DNA of 64,000 bases. It comes from Silene latifolia (Eukaryota > Streptophyta > Magnoliopsida > Caryophyllales > Caryophyllaceae). Positions 44,350 to 56,400 of this stretch are shown piece after piece (within the stretch, counting starts at the first letter, position 1; the number at the start of each line of letters is the position of its first letter). The position numbers and the translations under genes were made by a program. The stretch spans positions 2,310,001 to 2,374,000 of the forward strand of contig NC_133526.1 in the NCBI RefSeq assembly GCF_048544455.1. The letters are read 5' to 3'. Below the pieces are notes generated by a model. It searched no databases. It was given only the letters and a program-made list of their open reading frames with translations, and was not told the origin of the DNA.

Positions 44350-47282
44350 ATGTAAGAGTTTTTGAATTTGAATAGCTGGGACTTGTATGGCCAATATAGC
44401 ATATTGTCTTATTGAGTATTTGGGTGTCAATGATTTAGGAAGCATTCTAATAATGCCGATCATTTTATCATAATCGATGATTTGATCATTTTGTTGTCGA
44501 ACAATGAATTTGAGTAACAAATTTAATACCCTGATATAGATTATTGGCTTGTTTAAATTGCTTTATTAGATGTAGGATGCAATGTGAAATCGGCTTGTGG
44601 GTTATGCTTGCATTTTCTTTTGACATTGTTGAGTTCAATATGTCAGGTGTTAGTTTGCCCTCTTTCATGGTAGAAATTCTCGAGTCAGACTTATCAATGT
44701 CGTGAACTTTGCTTGAGGATGCCTTGTGTAGCATTAGGAGTCTCCTGGCACCGTAAAGCTAAATTTAATTGTGATATGTTGACCGTGCTCTTATCACATC
44801 ACCAAGTTGATGTAGACGGGGGCTTTTGTCGATGCTTAACCTACATATGGACGGAGTATATGATTATCTTGATAAAGTTCTTCAGTCGATGTAGTATTTG
44901 CTAGTCTATAGGAAACTGTGGGGAAGCACTTTGTTTATCTTTGGGGCATAATGCTTTCAATCATCTTTTGACCAATTTTTCGGTTATGAAACATAGCAAT
45001 TCTTAAGATACTTATATAGGAGAATTTGCTTGAGGGATGGTTAGCTTCATATGATACCTGATCTTTTGACTGCAATAACTTAATGAGATGCTGTTATCTA
45101 TTGTGCTATGAAAACTAAAACATTGTACACTTTGCTTTCTTAAAATTCGTATATGTTTCTGAATCATCTTATTTTCTTGGAAATTTTGAGGCAATATGTT
45201 GTTTATTATGTAATACCCTCTTCAAGCAGGTGATGCTACATGGTTGCCGCCACCTTTGTGCCAGGATGGTGAGCTGTAAACCCTTGCGTTTTCAGTAATG
45301 TGTTAGTGCTCCTGCTCAGTGTTGCAGAAGCTAATCGTTTTTGAAACCTTTTCAGATATACTGTCCCTGTGAAATCGGGAACATGCTATTTGCTGCACAA
45401 GGATGTATATTGGAGTCCTCTGTAGTGAAGCTACACTTTTCTGCCATGTGAATATAATCATAAAGGGATATTATGTATCATACAATCATACAACCCTGAA
45501 AGTTCCTTTTGTGTTGTCCAAGTCAATGTAAATTTCTCAATTCAGCAAAATAAACCCGTCTTTGCGATTCTTTCTTATGATTATTTTTTACCAAAAATTA
45601 TGTTTCATGTATGTATTTGATGTAAATCATCTTTCTGTCAAATTAGGATCTGCTCGTGTAGGAGAAGAGCATGGCAGGGATTGAACATCTAAGATTTGAT
45701 GGGAGAAGAGGCAACAGGATTTGATCGTCGCTTATCCAGGTCTACTGGATTCTTTTTCTGGTAGTGGTTGAAATTAGTAGAGTAGTTGCGAGTTCGCATG
45801 AGCTGCTTCCTCGCAGTATGTCTGGCTAGTTGCTTACGGAGGTTACTCATAGTGGACATGGTTATGATGATGTATGGTGCTCATTGCTATCACTGCAATA
45901 CAAAAAAACTCATTAAATTTGCAGGATGAAAGGACTTTTATCCGTTACATAAGATATAAGGTAGACACTGGGCATATGTATTGGTGCAAGTTTGCACAAT
46001 TCATTTTCTTCTCCATATACGAGAGATGCTAGGACATAATTAAGTTTTCATATATGCCCTTTTCTGTAGTTATATGACAACCAGCCATAGGTGTTTCCAG
46101 CAGTTCTTGCTTTGGGCTTTATGTTCTGTGTTAAATTCAATTGTTTGAACACATGCTTTCATCTTTTGTACCTTTCATCACTCAATAACACATTTGTAAC
46201 TTCTGTGGCTGACTGCAGGATGTTATGTACTTCTAGAATGCCTCGCGGCCCTCGGTTAGCTTGTGTTAATCAGAAGAACATAAGGTCTGGCAAAACAAGC
46301 CAATTGCTATCACAGTGTATTGCACAAATTTGTTTCAACCTAATCTCTTTCATTTTTCTTAGGTGGAAATATGTGCCGAAAGAAGTAGTGACGGGGAAAG
46401 ATTTGTTGCCGTAATGTGTATTCAATCTGTTCTGAAACACTACTTGGACCAACCAGCCAACCAGGTAACGGGACGTCAAGACTTGAGCACTGGTTTTTTG
46501 CTGTTTATCAAATAGTTCAGTATAAATGCATAACTACTCTACTCTAATGAATTAATACTTTTCCTGGTTGTGCTCTAGTTACTGGATAATCTTAATGATC
46601 CTCTCTTGGTCACTCAATGTCTTGTGAATATTGTGGAGTAGAAAGCTATGGTACTCCGACTCGGCTGTAAGCGTCCAAGTGTCAGTTATTTTCCGAAATT
46701 TTCAATCTTTTGGTCTAAAATGAAGTAAAGTTCAGTGTCGTGTCGCGTTGTTTCGGACATTCCAAGTGTCAAGGCACGCCTTGTAACCAAAGTGAAGTGT
46801 CGGAGTTACATAGCTACGGAGAATCACTCTTGGGTCTGTTACAATTTCTGTGGTAGTGAACTGAAACTAAGTCAAAAAGAACAACTCATCTAGCATTAAG
46901 CAGCATTATCATTAAACAATCTCGGTATTGAATATTTGTGAAATTTTGAAGAGGTGTGTTGTCCACTGGCTTATAATGGATCATCTGGCAATGGAGTAAT
47001 CAGAAGAAAATGCCACCGTCCCTCCTTTCTCCATAACTTTTGCTTATACGTCTTCCCACAGCCTTTCCATATTAGGAAGGTTAAGATAAACGTTATCCTT
47101 TTTACCCAAAAATGCAATTCTTGCCTCTTCCACTGTTGCTGTTTTTTAATTGTTTTTGTCATTTCTCTTCCTTTTTACTGGCTCTCTTTATTGGCATATA
47201 TTCCCACTTGTCAAATAAGACTACTTTCTGTAAAGTAATAATTAGTGGCATCATTATGCTATAAACGTTATCTTTGCCTCAC
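44350..47282. other. Gene-poor stretch with one candidate exon pair
   Basis: Mostly AT-rich non-coding DNA. At 45232-45270 a short frame reads DATWLPPPLCQD between AG and GTGAGC, and at 45355-45421 another reads YTVPVKSGTCYLLHKDVYW after a T-rich tract and CAG. The two do not join in a shared phase, and I recognise no family. They may be exon remnants of a lost gene or chance. An MITE copy lies at 46645-46813. Confidence 0.3.
46645..46813. repeat. CCGACTC fold-back MITE family, copy 4
   Basis: Left CTATGGTACTCCGACTC and right GTGTCGGAGTTACATAG are inverted ends, with TTTTGGTCTAAAATGAAG inside. About 169 bp. No clear target duplication. Confidence 0.75.
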
Positions 47283-47295
47283 AATTTCTGGTATG

Positions 47296-47416
47296 TTTTT
47301 TTTTTTTTTTTTTGGGTGTAAAGGGAGCCACAAGGGTAAATTCAATGCTGACGGGATTTGAACCCTAGTCATCAGTATCATCTCTCATGAGTGTCACTGA
47401 GATAGCTGACATCTGT
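47296..47416 (-). mobile_element. tRNA-derived SINE with 13-bp target duplication
   Basis: On the minus strand a short element begins ACAGATGTCAGCTATCTCAG, has an A-box-like TAGCTATCTCAGTGA and a clear B-box GGGTTCAAATCCC, and ends ACACCC followed by about 18 A. AATTTCTGGTATG flanks both sides exactly (47283-47295 and 47417-47429). The length of about 120 bp and the intact duplication suggest a whole, fairly recent SINE. Confidence 0.9.
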
Positions 47417-47429
47417 AATTTCTGGTATG

Positions 47430-47993
47430 GTTATTGAAAAAGAGGTCACTGCAGTAACTTTAATGGAACCCCCTCTCCAAATTTTTGAGTGGCTCATGGA
47501 CAATCTTTATTACTTGATAAATGAAATTCTATACTCGAAGTGTTGAATCTCAGTCGCGATAGTGTTTGCCAGCCAAAATAGTTGTCACTAACTACTTTCT
47601 AAATATGCGGTCATGGTAACCTTCAAGAGCTTTATAACTCGGGCACACATTGGTGTTATTTAAAGGAAAAGCAACAGTTCTTGCTAGGTAATGGTGCCCT
47701 TCACAATTTCTATGCTTGGAATAGTTGTATGTGTTGTTTGATATTATTTGCCATTTTCTACGTTTTTTTAACTAGATAGGAATCCCTCTAATTTTTAGAA
47801 TCCCCAAGAAAATATGCTAGAACCCCTGGAATATCAACTGAAACATTGTAACTACCTTTTAAAAGTATTGTTTTTGTCTCATAAGATGGTCCTATATGAT
47901 GAAAGACCAAACTAGTTCTGGTACAAAAGTGGGGCAGACATGTTAGGATGCTAAGCTTCACTAACTATACCTTAGTCAGGCTTTATAATGTTT
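47430..47993. other. Gene-less stretch
   Basis: AT-rich DNA. Nothing recognisable is seen. Confidence 0.4.
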
Positions 47994-48461
47994 TGTTGTC
48001 AGAATCGCGATTCGATCCGACGATTCTACGATTTTACGATCCAAAAATGCTTGACCGATCCTGGATCCTACGATTCTATCATAGTTGTAGAATCTTACGA
48101 TCCTATTAATTTGAAAATTTCTAGAGATGGGATCATAATACGATCCTACGATTTTACGATCCTACGATCCGACTCCATAATAATAATAATAATAAAAAAA
48201 ATATATATATTTTTATATAATGACACTGTAAAACCCAAATTTCGTGTAAGTTGTTCATACAATGATACTAAATTCATTGATTACCAATATTTTATGAATA
48301 AATATTAATAAATAAGTGTTTTGATTTTCAATTATATGTTTTTACCAAATAAAAAATTATATTTAGTGAGTTTGTAGAATCTTGCGATTCTACGATCCGA
48401 TTCTACCGATTCGATCCTACCCTCCCCATCGATCCAAAGTAGAATCTCGATCCTGACAACA
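47994..48461. mobile_element. MITE rich in CCTACGATTC repeats
   Basis: The ends TGTTGTCAGAATCGCGATTC and (minus strand) TGTTGTCAGGATCGAGATTC are inverted copies with three mismatches. Both arms are made of short repeats of ACGATCC/CTACGATT. The centre is AT-rich with an ATA microsatellite. It is non-coding. A target duplication is not clear. Confidence 0.75.
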
Positions 48462-49935
48462 TTGGTACTCATGACTCATGAATAAGATGAATGTTATTTG
48501 TTAGAATATGCCTTTGGATCGGTTAGGTCCCCTTTTGAAAATCTAGCACGGGGTCTTAGTAATCTTTCTCGCATCCGTCATAACATTGTTAAAAATGTAT
48601 TATTAGTATTATTATAAGCTATACCAGAGTTTAAGGACCTAAAAGCTCTATCTACTGTGTATTTGAGACTTTTTGCACCTTATAATTTCCTCTGACCTCT
48701 TAAAGCAGCCGAAATATTCCTAAGCATGATTGATTAGGATTTAGGAATCAGGAATTTTTGCATGAAAATCCATATCTAATTTTCGCACGATAGATTTCCA
48801 TGACTGTCTTCTGGTACATTTCATACAAATTAATGTCTGTGAAAACTTGAGAAAATATGGAACTTGAGAAAACTTGAGAAAAAGACTAGGTTGCTGAGAT
48901 CAGACTGTGTCAACAAAACTTGGATTAAAAAATTCATAGAGGACCCTTGTAGGAAGTGAGTGACAGAGTGAGTCTCAGCCATTTATTTGGTAATGATAGT
49001 ACCTCTGATTGTAATCATTGGTCTAACGTTACAAGGAAAATAAAATACAAGGCTATGTATTGGTAGAAAGATGATTGCACAAGATCTTCAACTTTTTCAT
49101 CATTCCCTACTGGTTAAGGTTTTGCTTTTGCTTTATAGTGAATGCATAGGCAATGAAGTTGTCATCATTTTCTTTCAATTGCGGTTGCGCAGTGTTTCTT
49201 CATGCCAATTTTTGCTTCTTTGTTAAATGGTAGGGGCAGATTTGAGATTTGATATATACTGAGTAGTGATCTTATGAAAACATGAATGTATGAACTTAAT
49301 TCTGTCATCATACAGGATAAAATGCTTGTCTGATCGCTGGAGATGAATATTTTCTTTCTCATGTTTTTTGCTTAAAATAAGCCGGGGTATCGCATCGTGT
49401 CAAAGGTATTTGATATCTACTCTACTCTCCCTTCTACACCATTATTATTGATAAACATAGTTCAATATTTTGTACTGTATGCAGTGTACTTTTGATATCT
49501 TGAATGATATTGCTTCATCTTATTTGGCCATGTAAATGAATAATACTCCACAAAGCATACTATAATAGGGAAGTGGGAATCAGGTCAAACAAAACTTGTA
49601 TGGCCCATTGCTCGAAAATACTTGGGGGAAAAGGGTCACGTTGTCCTTCTGAGTGCACCATGTAGGCCTACTTCAATGGACTTAAAAAATATCCCACTTT
49701 CTTTATGCTTCTGATTGTAATTGCTTATTATCCCTTAGGCCATATTTTTATGCTCAAATACTACTATATCATAGTGACATAATGGACTAATGCATCTTAC
49801 ACCAACCACCTTCACTTGTATTCTACGCTAAATCGCTAATTGCGATGGACCTTGGTATTACCTCTTGGTTTGAGACTTGATGTTGTATTTGTTTCTACGT
49901 CATATTTATAAACCTGATATCATGACTCATGTAGT
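48462..49935. other. Gene-less stretch
   Basis: AT-rich intergenic DNA with no ORF of interest and no defined repeat. The short frame at 49165-49362 shows no motif. Confidence 0.4.
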
Positions 49936-50473
49936 CAGGGCCGTCCCGGAAGTTTCGGGGGCCCTGTGCGAAATTTTGAAAAGAGGCCCCTTGCCATATT
50001 TATTAAAAGAAAAATCAGAAAAATGTATTTAACTATTATGAAGAATTTATATTTTTTTTTGGAGAGGTGAGTTTTTATGTAAACTGATTCTCATGTTTAG
50101 AAAAAATCCAAATACATATTCTTTTTCAATAATACAACATCAACTAAGTTGCAGAGTGGTTGGTTATTCTATTAAATTGCCACAATGCCCACGTTCGATT
50201 CTTCCTAGTTACATTTTGCTTGCAATTTAATTCCACAAAATGAACTTCTCCAAATGCAAAAATTTAACCAAATAGAGCACATGGGGAAGAATCGAACACG
50301 GGACTGTCGACTACATGTGACACCTTTCTACCGCTGAGCCACAGCAGCTAATATGTTAATAAGGGCGCTTAATTATTATTAACGTATAACAGCTGATTCC
50401 TGCGATATTGGGCCCCTTCTATTCGGGGCCCCTGTGCGGCCGCACCGCTTGCACAGGCCCAGGGCCGGCCCTG
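49936..50473. mobile_element. CAGGGCCGG-ended element (hAT-like, non-autonomous)
   Basis: Left CAGGGCCGTCCCGGAAG and right CCCAGGGCCGGCCCTG are the inverted ends of a common plant non-autonomous element. Sub-terminal GGGGGCCCTGTGCG and GGCCCCTGTGCGGCCGC also mirror each other. ATGTAGT lies at the left edge and again three bases past the right edge, a possible imperfect target duplication. Two tRNA-like stretches lie inside (see findings). It has no transposase. Confidence 0.7.
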
Positions 50474-50511
50474 TTGATGTAGTCATGTTAGTAATTTGAG
50501 CCCAAGGACTC

Positions 50512-50645
50512 AGCTGCTACTCTGCAAGTATCGGAGTGTCGGATACAATTTGTTACTGTAAAATTTTCAGTTTATTATTGTCTAAAACAAAGTGTCGCAG
50601 TCTTGTGTCATGTCGTATACTCCAAGTGTCAGAGATTTGAGCTAG
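50512..50645. repeat. CCGACTC fold-back MITE family, copy 5 (diverged)
   Basis: GCTACTCTGCAAGTATCGGAGTGTCGG at the left edge and the internal ATTGTCTAAAACAAAGTGTCG match the family. The right end is worn. Confidence 0.5.
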
Positions 50646-50992
50646 TATGTACTATGCCTCCAAAGAGCCAACGTGTAAGAGTAGGACAAGATTGAGTTGA
50701 GGAGTAAGGTGGGACTGGTGATTTTGTTGAATGCTGTTCTTTGTCTGTAAGTGCAGCCTACCTACATCATTTGTATCTTTATAGAAAATAGTGCGTGGAA
50801 ATGGCCACGCTGGCCATAGATTTTTGTAGGCAAGTAATAGTTATCAACACCAACTTGCAGAAGATTGTGTGCTCCTTAATGCTTGTTGATTGGGTTGTCT
50901 CGGATGTATTAGGCATGATTAGACAATTTAGACATAGTACAGTGAAATGTGTACATTTTATAGATTTATATTGTCCTCCAGTATTAAGTAGT

Positions 50993-51167
50993 CAGTGGCG
51001 GATTTAGGGGTGGCTAGCAGGGGCGGTCGCCCCCGCTGGAAAATGAAAATGTCGCAAGTTTTAGTTAAAATTTTCGATTTTTTTCCGAGTTGATCTTATG
51101 GCATTACTATTTCACCCACGTTGGAATATTTCGCCCCTCCTAACCTCAAATCCTGGCTCCGCCACTG
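50993..51167. mobile_element. hAT-type MITE with perfect 8-bp target duplication
   Basis: A 175-bp element with inverted ends CAGTGGCGGATTTAGG and CTGGCTCCGCCACTG (right end read 5'-3' on plus). TAAGTAGT occurs on both sides (50985-50992 and 51168-51175). The CAGTGGCGG end and 8-bp duplication are typical of hAT. The interior is non-coding. Confidence 0.9.
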
Positions 51168-51175
51168 TAAGTAGT

Positions 51176-51266
51176 TCCTTTGTCTCCGTCATTATTTTAC
51201 CTTTTTTTTGTTCTATGAGGGTATTTTAATCAAAAGTAAACTAATGATTGAGACACAGGAGTAAAA
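51176..51266. repeat. Stowaway-like remnant
   Basis: TCCTTTGTCTCCGTCATTAT at the left and TAATGATTGAGACACAGGAG at the right are diverged inverted ends. It starts directly after the target duplication of the hAT MITE, so the two are nested or adjacent. Confidence 0.55.
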
Positions 51267-51330
51267 AATAAGTATTATGCTTCAGGATTGAATTCTCAGG
51301 ATGATAAGCCTGCATACATGTATATTTCTG

Positions 51331-51487
51331 TGCTACTCCGACTTTCCGACACGGGTGTTAAGTGTTGGATAAGGCTATTTTGTGCGTATTTTTTTTCCCA
51401 TCTTTTTGGTCTATAGTGAAGTGTGGGGCACGATAAGTGTCGGACAAGTGACACGGCAGCTAAGTGAAGCGTCAAAGTAACATAGGT
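51331..51487. repeat. CCGACTC fold-back MITE family, copy 6
   Basis: Left TGCTACTCCGACTTTCCGAC, core TTTTTGGTCTATAGTGAAG, right GCGTCAAAGTAACATAG. The ends are inverted with several mismatches. Confidence 0.65.
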
Positions 51488-51489
51488 AT

Positions 51490-53425
51490 AGATCAATGGA
51501 TAATCCTTATTGGGGTAAGGTTGTGTTCATGTTATTTACTTATTACAAGGAATAAGAGTTTGTTTCAAGCACGGTATTAGAATATGCCTTGAATCGATTA
51601 TTAGTGTGTGACTAATTTATAATCTTTTACAGCTTGATATTTATTTTTACCAAGTTATTAGAAAAAGGGATTTTTTCTATTTTATCCCTCATGTTCATAG
51701 GGGGTGAGTGGGTGAGTTCATAGGCTAGCACTACATATCAGTGCTTCATGTGATCATGTCATTGGCTCATTACTTTGTGCAGAAAGTTACTCAAGTTGCA
51801 CCTTCCAGTATTCTGTTTGCTCAGAATTTACTTTTAACCTACATCTATACCTAAGGAAAACTAGATAATAGCATAGGATGAATTGATCATGATTGCAATC
51901 TTGGAGCCATGATTTTGAACATCTGTAAAAATCAGCTTTCCACTGCAACATCTCTTAAATATTGTAAGACATGTTGCTTATCTGCATATTTACTATTCTA
52001 TTATACACCTAAATATATTAAAGAGTACAATAGTGAACTTGCTCTAGTAATATAACATTACCCCAATACCTCAAATGCTCCCGCCTAGGGTCATATAAGA
52101 GGTTGGATATGTGGCTACCATCACATTAATTCACCCGGAACATTGTCACTCAAGCCAAAACTATACGAGTCTGTTGTGAGATAGTCTTGTGTCAGGACAG
52201 GAATTTGTCTAGTGCCTAGTGCAGTTCCTTGACCTGGTGCTCTTTTATGTTTTTTTATCCTTTGCTGGTTAGAGAGGAAGAAGTGTTACCAGTGAAGTAG
52301 TAGACTATGTTCAATGATCAAGATCAAGGACAAACTAAAAAGCCTAGAATGGTGGCACAATGCGTATGAAGATCGCGTAAACAATTCTCTGTACTCTCCT
52401 TGAGTTATGGCCATTTTCTATGGCTGCCATATTATTCTGATATGATTCCTCTAAAGAGGGTGCCTTTTGACTTCTTACATATACTATTAGAGCAAGAATA
52501 ATGGAAGATAATCTTCACTTTGTCATGGTTTTCTACTATTAGTTTTCTGCAAGTTGTATCTTCTAAATGTTGGGGTTCCTGTTACTAATTCCTCCTTTTC
52601 TGAAAGTAAGTATTTTATCAGATATATATTCAAAAACTGGAACTTTTTGTGTTAACAGGGCGGATTACTGTTTCAGACTTTTAAGTGTATATACCCGTAC
52701 AAGAGTTATAGGTATTAGACTAGAAAAGGGATACTTTGGAGGCCATATATAACACTACTACTGTAATACTCCTATACTAGTCCCGAAGAGTCTTGAAGCG
52801 AACTGCTACTATGTTCTTTTGATCATCGTAGCTATAACTATGTTTTCCTGTTGCTGTATAAGACATTTGATGATGATGATCGTGCTTCAGGTCGCATGAA
52901 TCTTTTTTACTTATAAAATTACAAATTATCCGGTGAGCATTATGATGTAACTAAGAGTAGACTCCAAGTTCTTTCTTTAATCAGCAGACATCTTCTTTTG
53001 CTTTAACAAAAGGGCTGGATGCTTTTGTGCTTGCCAAAATTCCTTCAGATTGGGTCAAAACTCAAAATCTCAATTCTCCAACTTTGATTCTCCTCACAAA
53101 ATCTCATTGACAATGTTTGGATTATTTAAGAGAATTGCCTCTATTATATTAATCAGGAAAAAAGGCTGTTTGAGAGATGTGAGTTCTATTTAGGAACTCA
53201 GGACCACTTTGGATTTCCATTTAAACCAACAGTCACTTTTTTGTGTTGTTTTCTTAACTTTTATAAAAGTCCCCTCTTTCCATCTCTTTATATACATGCA
53301 CACTCTTACAGTCATTACATAAACATGCATAACTTTTTTTGTTATTTGTGTTGAATAGGAATATCGCGTACCGGCAATTGGGGTGGTATCCTAAACAAAT
53401 ATAGATTTCCTGGTTGATCGTACAA
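51490..53425 (+). promoter_or_regulatory. Upstream region of the CAT transporter gene
   Basis: No other gene is seen. The 5'-UTR should lie in the last part. The stretch TTGATCGTACAA just before the start codon is open in frame but has no ATG, so 53426 is the first ATG of the coding frame. A leader intron is possible but not demonstrable. Confidence 0.35.
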
Positions 53426-56400
53426 ATGGACAGCGCACAAAATTCCTCAGAAAGTGGCCATTTCTTCGGCAACTGTCTTCGGTCCCTTTCACAGACACCA
53501 TACAAACTTAGAAAGAGAATGCTGGCTACATGGACTCCAGATCAGGAGCTGAACCAAGTGAGGCTAAGGTCGGGTGCAGACATGAAAAGGAAGCTCTATG
53601 GGTTCGATTTAGTGGCTCTTGGTGTAGGCGGAATGCTTGGAGTTGGAGTGTTTGTCACAACTGGTCCTGTTGCTCGCACTATATCTGGTCCTGCTGTAGT
53701 TATCTCATATATTATTGCTGCAATATCTGCTCTCCTTTCTTCCATGTGTTACACAGAATTCTCTATAGCTGTCCCTGTTGCTGGAGGTGCTTTCAGTTAT
53801 TTGAGAGTGACCTTTGGTATGTAACTTTTTTGATCTATTTGCTCTCATGCTTTCGACTTCACCTGTCCTAGAATAAGGTTCCAACTTTTCCTTTTAAGTC
53901 GTCTCACAATATGGCCTTATATTTTGCTTTATTCCTTCCAGGTAAATTTTTTGTAATAGTTTCATGTTCTGTTCCAACTTTTCGTTCTGGTTCTGTGTAG
54001 GAGAGTTTTTGGGATACTTCGCTGGTGCAAATATACTGATGGAGTACGTGCTGTCAAATGCTGCTGTTGCCAGAAGTTTTACAGAATATTTTAGTGGTGC
54101 ATTTGGTGTGGAAAACCCAAATTCATGGAGGGTTGAAGTTCATGGGTTTGTTCAAGGTTATAATATGTTGGATTTCCCAGCTGTTGCTCTGATCCTTCTG
54201 TTGACTCTATTCCTATGTCATAGGTATGCTCATTAAGGTTGCGTACAACCAATTTCATTATGGGTCATTTGGAAACAACCTTTATGGCTCTGTATTTTTT
54301 TTTTTTTTTTTTTTTTTTTTGACAGCATATGGCTCTGTAATGTTAATACTCTAGCTGCGTTACATATAGACAATCCCTTACCCGCCATATGTGGGACCCC
54401 TTGAAGCATTGGGGTAAAATTGTCGTCGTTGCTAACTTTACATTCACATCTACATTCACAAGTTGAAGTGTACAGATTATCTCTTTTATTAGACTGATGA
54501 GATGTTAACAACCTTGCAGCACTAAGGAGAGCTCGATATTAAACCTTCTTATGACAATCTTCCATATCATCTTCTTTGGATTTATAATAATTGCCGGGTT
54601 TTGGAATGGAAATGCGAAGAACTTGGTAAGCGCACCAGGCGGATTTGCTCCATTTGGTGTCAAAGGTGTGGTTGATGGAGCAGCAATAGTTTATTTCAGC
54701 TATATCGGCTATGATTCTGTTTCAACCCTTGCAGAAGAAATAAAAAACCCTTCGAAGAATCTTCCGGTAGGCATTGTGGGATCCGTCATTGTCGTTTCAG
54801 CTCTGTATTGTCTGATGGCAGTTGCCTTATGTTTCATGGTTCCTTATAATGAGGTAATTGTAAAGAACTTCTAATGCTTGTCAGAACTCAGACTCTTATG
54901 ACATCTGCTATAATTACAGCGTATAGGGTATTCGAAACCTGTTAGCATCAAAATGACCCTTTTGAACCCTTCGCACCCAAAAAAAAAAAAAGAATAGCGT
55001 ATTTGAAGGTGACCTATATAATCTTTCGAGGTATCACAACTTAAATTAGAGCGATAATTAGTGATTACATTGCTTGAAAGTAGATCACCTGCTAATTAAG
55101 TTGCAATTTAGCTTGTTTTTGAAAAGGGTATTTTTACATCTCTGCTGCAATCGCGTGATGCAGATATCGGATAAAGCTTCATTTGCAATGGCTTTCCAGA
55201 AGATAGGATGGAAGTGGGCTAGCCATCTTGTTGGAGTTGGTGCGAGTTTGGGAATAGTTGCATCTCTTCTGGTTGCTATGCTTGGCCAGGCTAGATACCT
55301 ATGTGTGATTGCAAGAGCCAGACTCGTCCCTGCTTGGTTAGCCAAGGTTCATCCTTCTACCGGAACACCCATGAATGCCACTCTATTCTTGGGTAAGTGA
55401 ACTTGTACCCTATTTTATCTTCTTAAACTCGGCAAATCTTTTAAATTTTTTCCGCTCTGTCCATAGCATACGACTTGACTCTCTACCTCTAGACCATAAG
55501 ACCAAGGCTACATAGTCTATAAAATGAGATATTCATGCTACTAGTGACTTCTGTTTTCTAAACAGTAACAGATTAGAAAGCATATATGTTTACCTTATTT
55601 TTGGAATTAAAAGTTCGAAACAGCAAGAACCAGAATCTTAAAGCTATTGGATTTTCGGAATGATCCCTTCTTTATCGTTTATTGATTCCTATTGGTTCGT
55701 CTACGCTTTCCATAATTTGGCTTTGTTTTCATGAAAAAGAAAGATGTGGATTATATGACACAGATATGTCATGTCAACTAGTCTTTTGACAAAAGTATGC
55801 ACAATACCAATGTCCAATGATATAATGCTGGATCTTTCATCTCTATCTTGGTTTGATAGTAATTTGCATTAAGCAAATGTTAGCATTGCCCTGTTTTCTA
55901 CCTTTCTAAGATTTGGAGGCTGAAGTGCATATGTACTACTGTGGGTTGCTAAAAGTTGACTATGTTGGCTCGTTAACTGAACTGTGGGACAAACTCTTGA
56001 ATTAACCTCGCCCTAGTGCCTCAAACTCCACCTTTTAATGTTGAAAGCAAATTCTTGTGTATATGTAGAAGTGCGGATAGTTTAGTAATCTGTTCAGTTT
56101 TCGTCTGTCATATTTCAAATTCAAAGAATAATAATCAGTCTGGCTAATTCAATCTTTGGCGCAGGGTTATGCACGGCATCAATTGCTCTTTTCACGGAGC
56201 TGGACATAGTACTCGAGATAATATCCATCGGTACACTCCTAGTATTCTACTTGGTAGCGAATGCTCTTATATACAGACGCTATGTGATCATGAGTACCTG
56301 CAATAATCCTCCACTGCACACCCTATTGTTCCTTTTCCTCCTTACAGCAACTTCCCTCGGCTTCTCATTATCATGGAAGCTCGAACGAAGATGGTGGGGC

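Noticed and set aside
45211-45230. TGTAATACCC as the start of a second LTR
   Set aside because: It matches the LTR at 39000 only for ten bases, then diverges. No polypurine tract precedes it.
47340-47400. Genuine tRNA gene on the minus strand
   Set aside because: There is a good B-box, but no cloverleaf pairing that I can fold, and a poly-A tail and target duplication follow. It is a SINE head.
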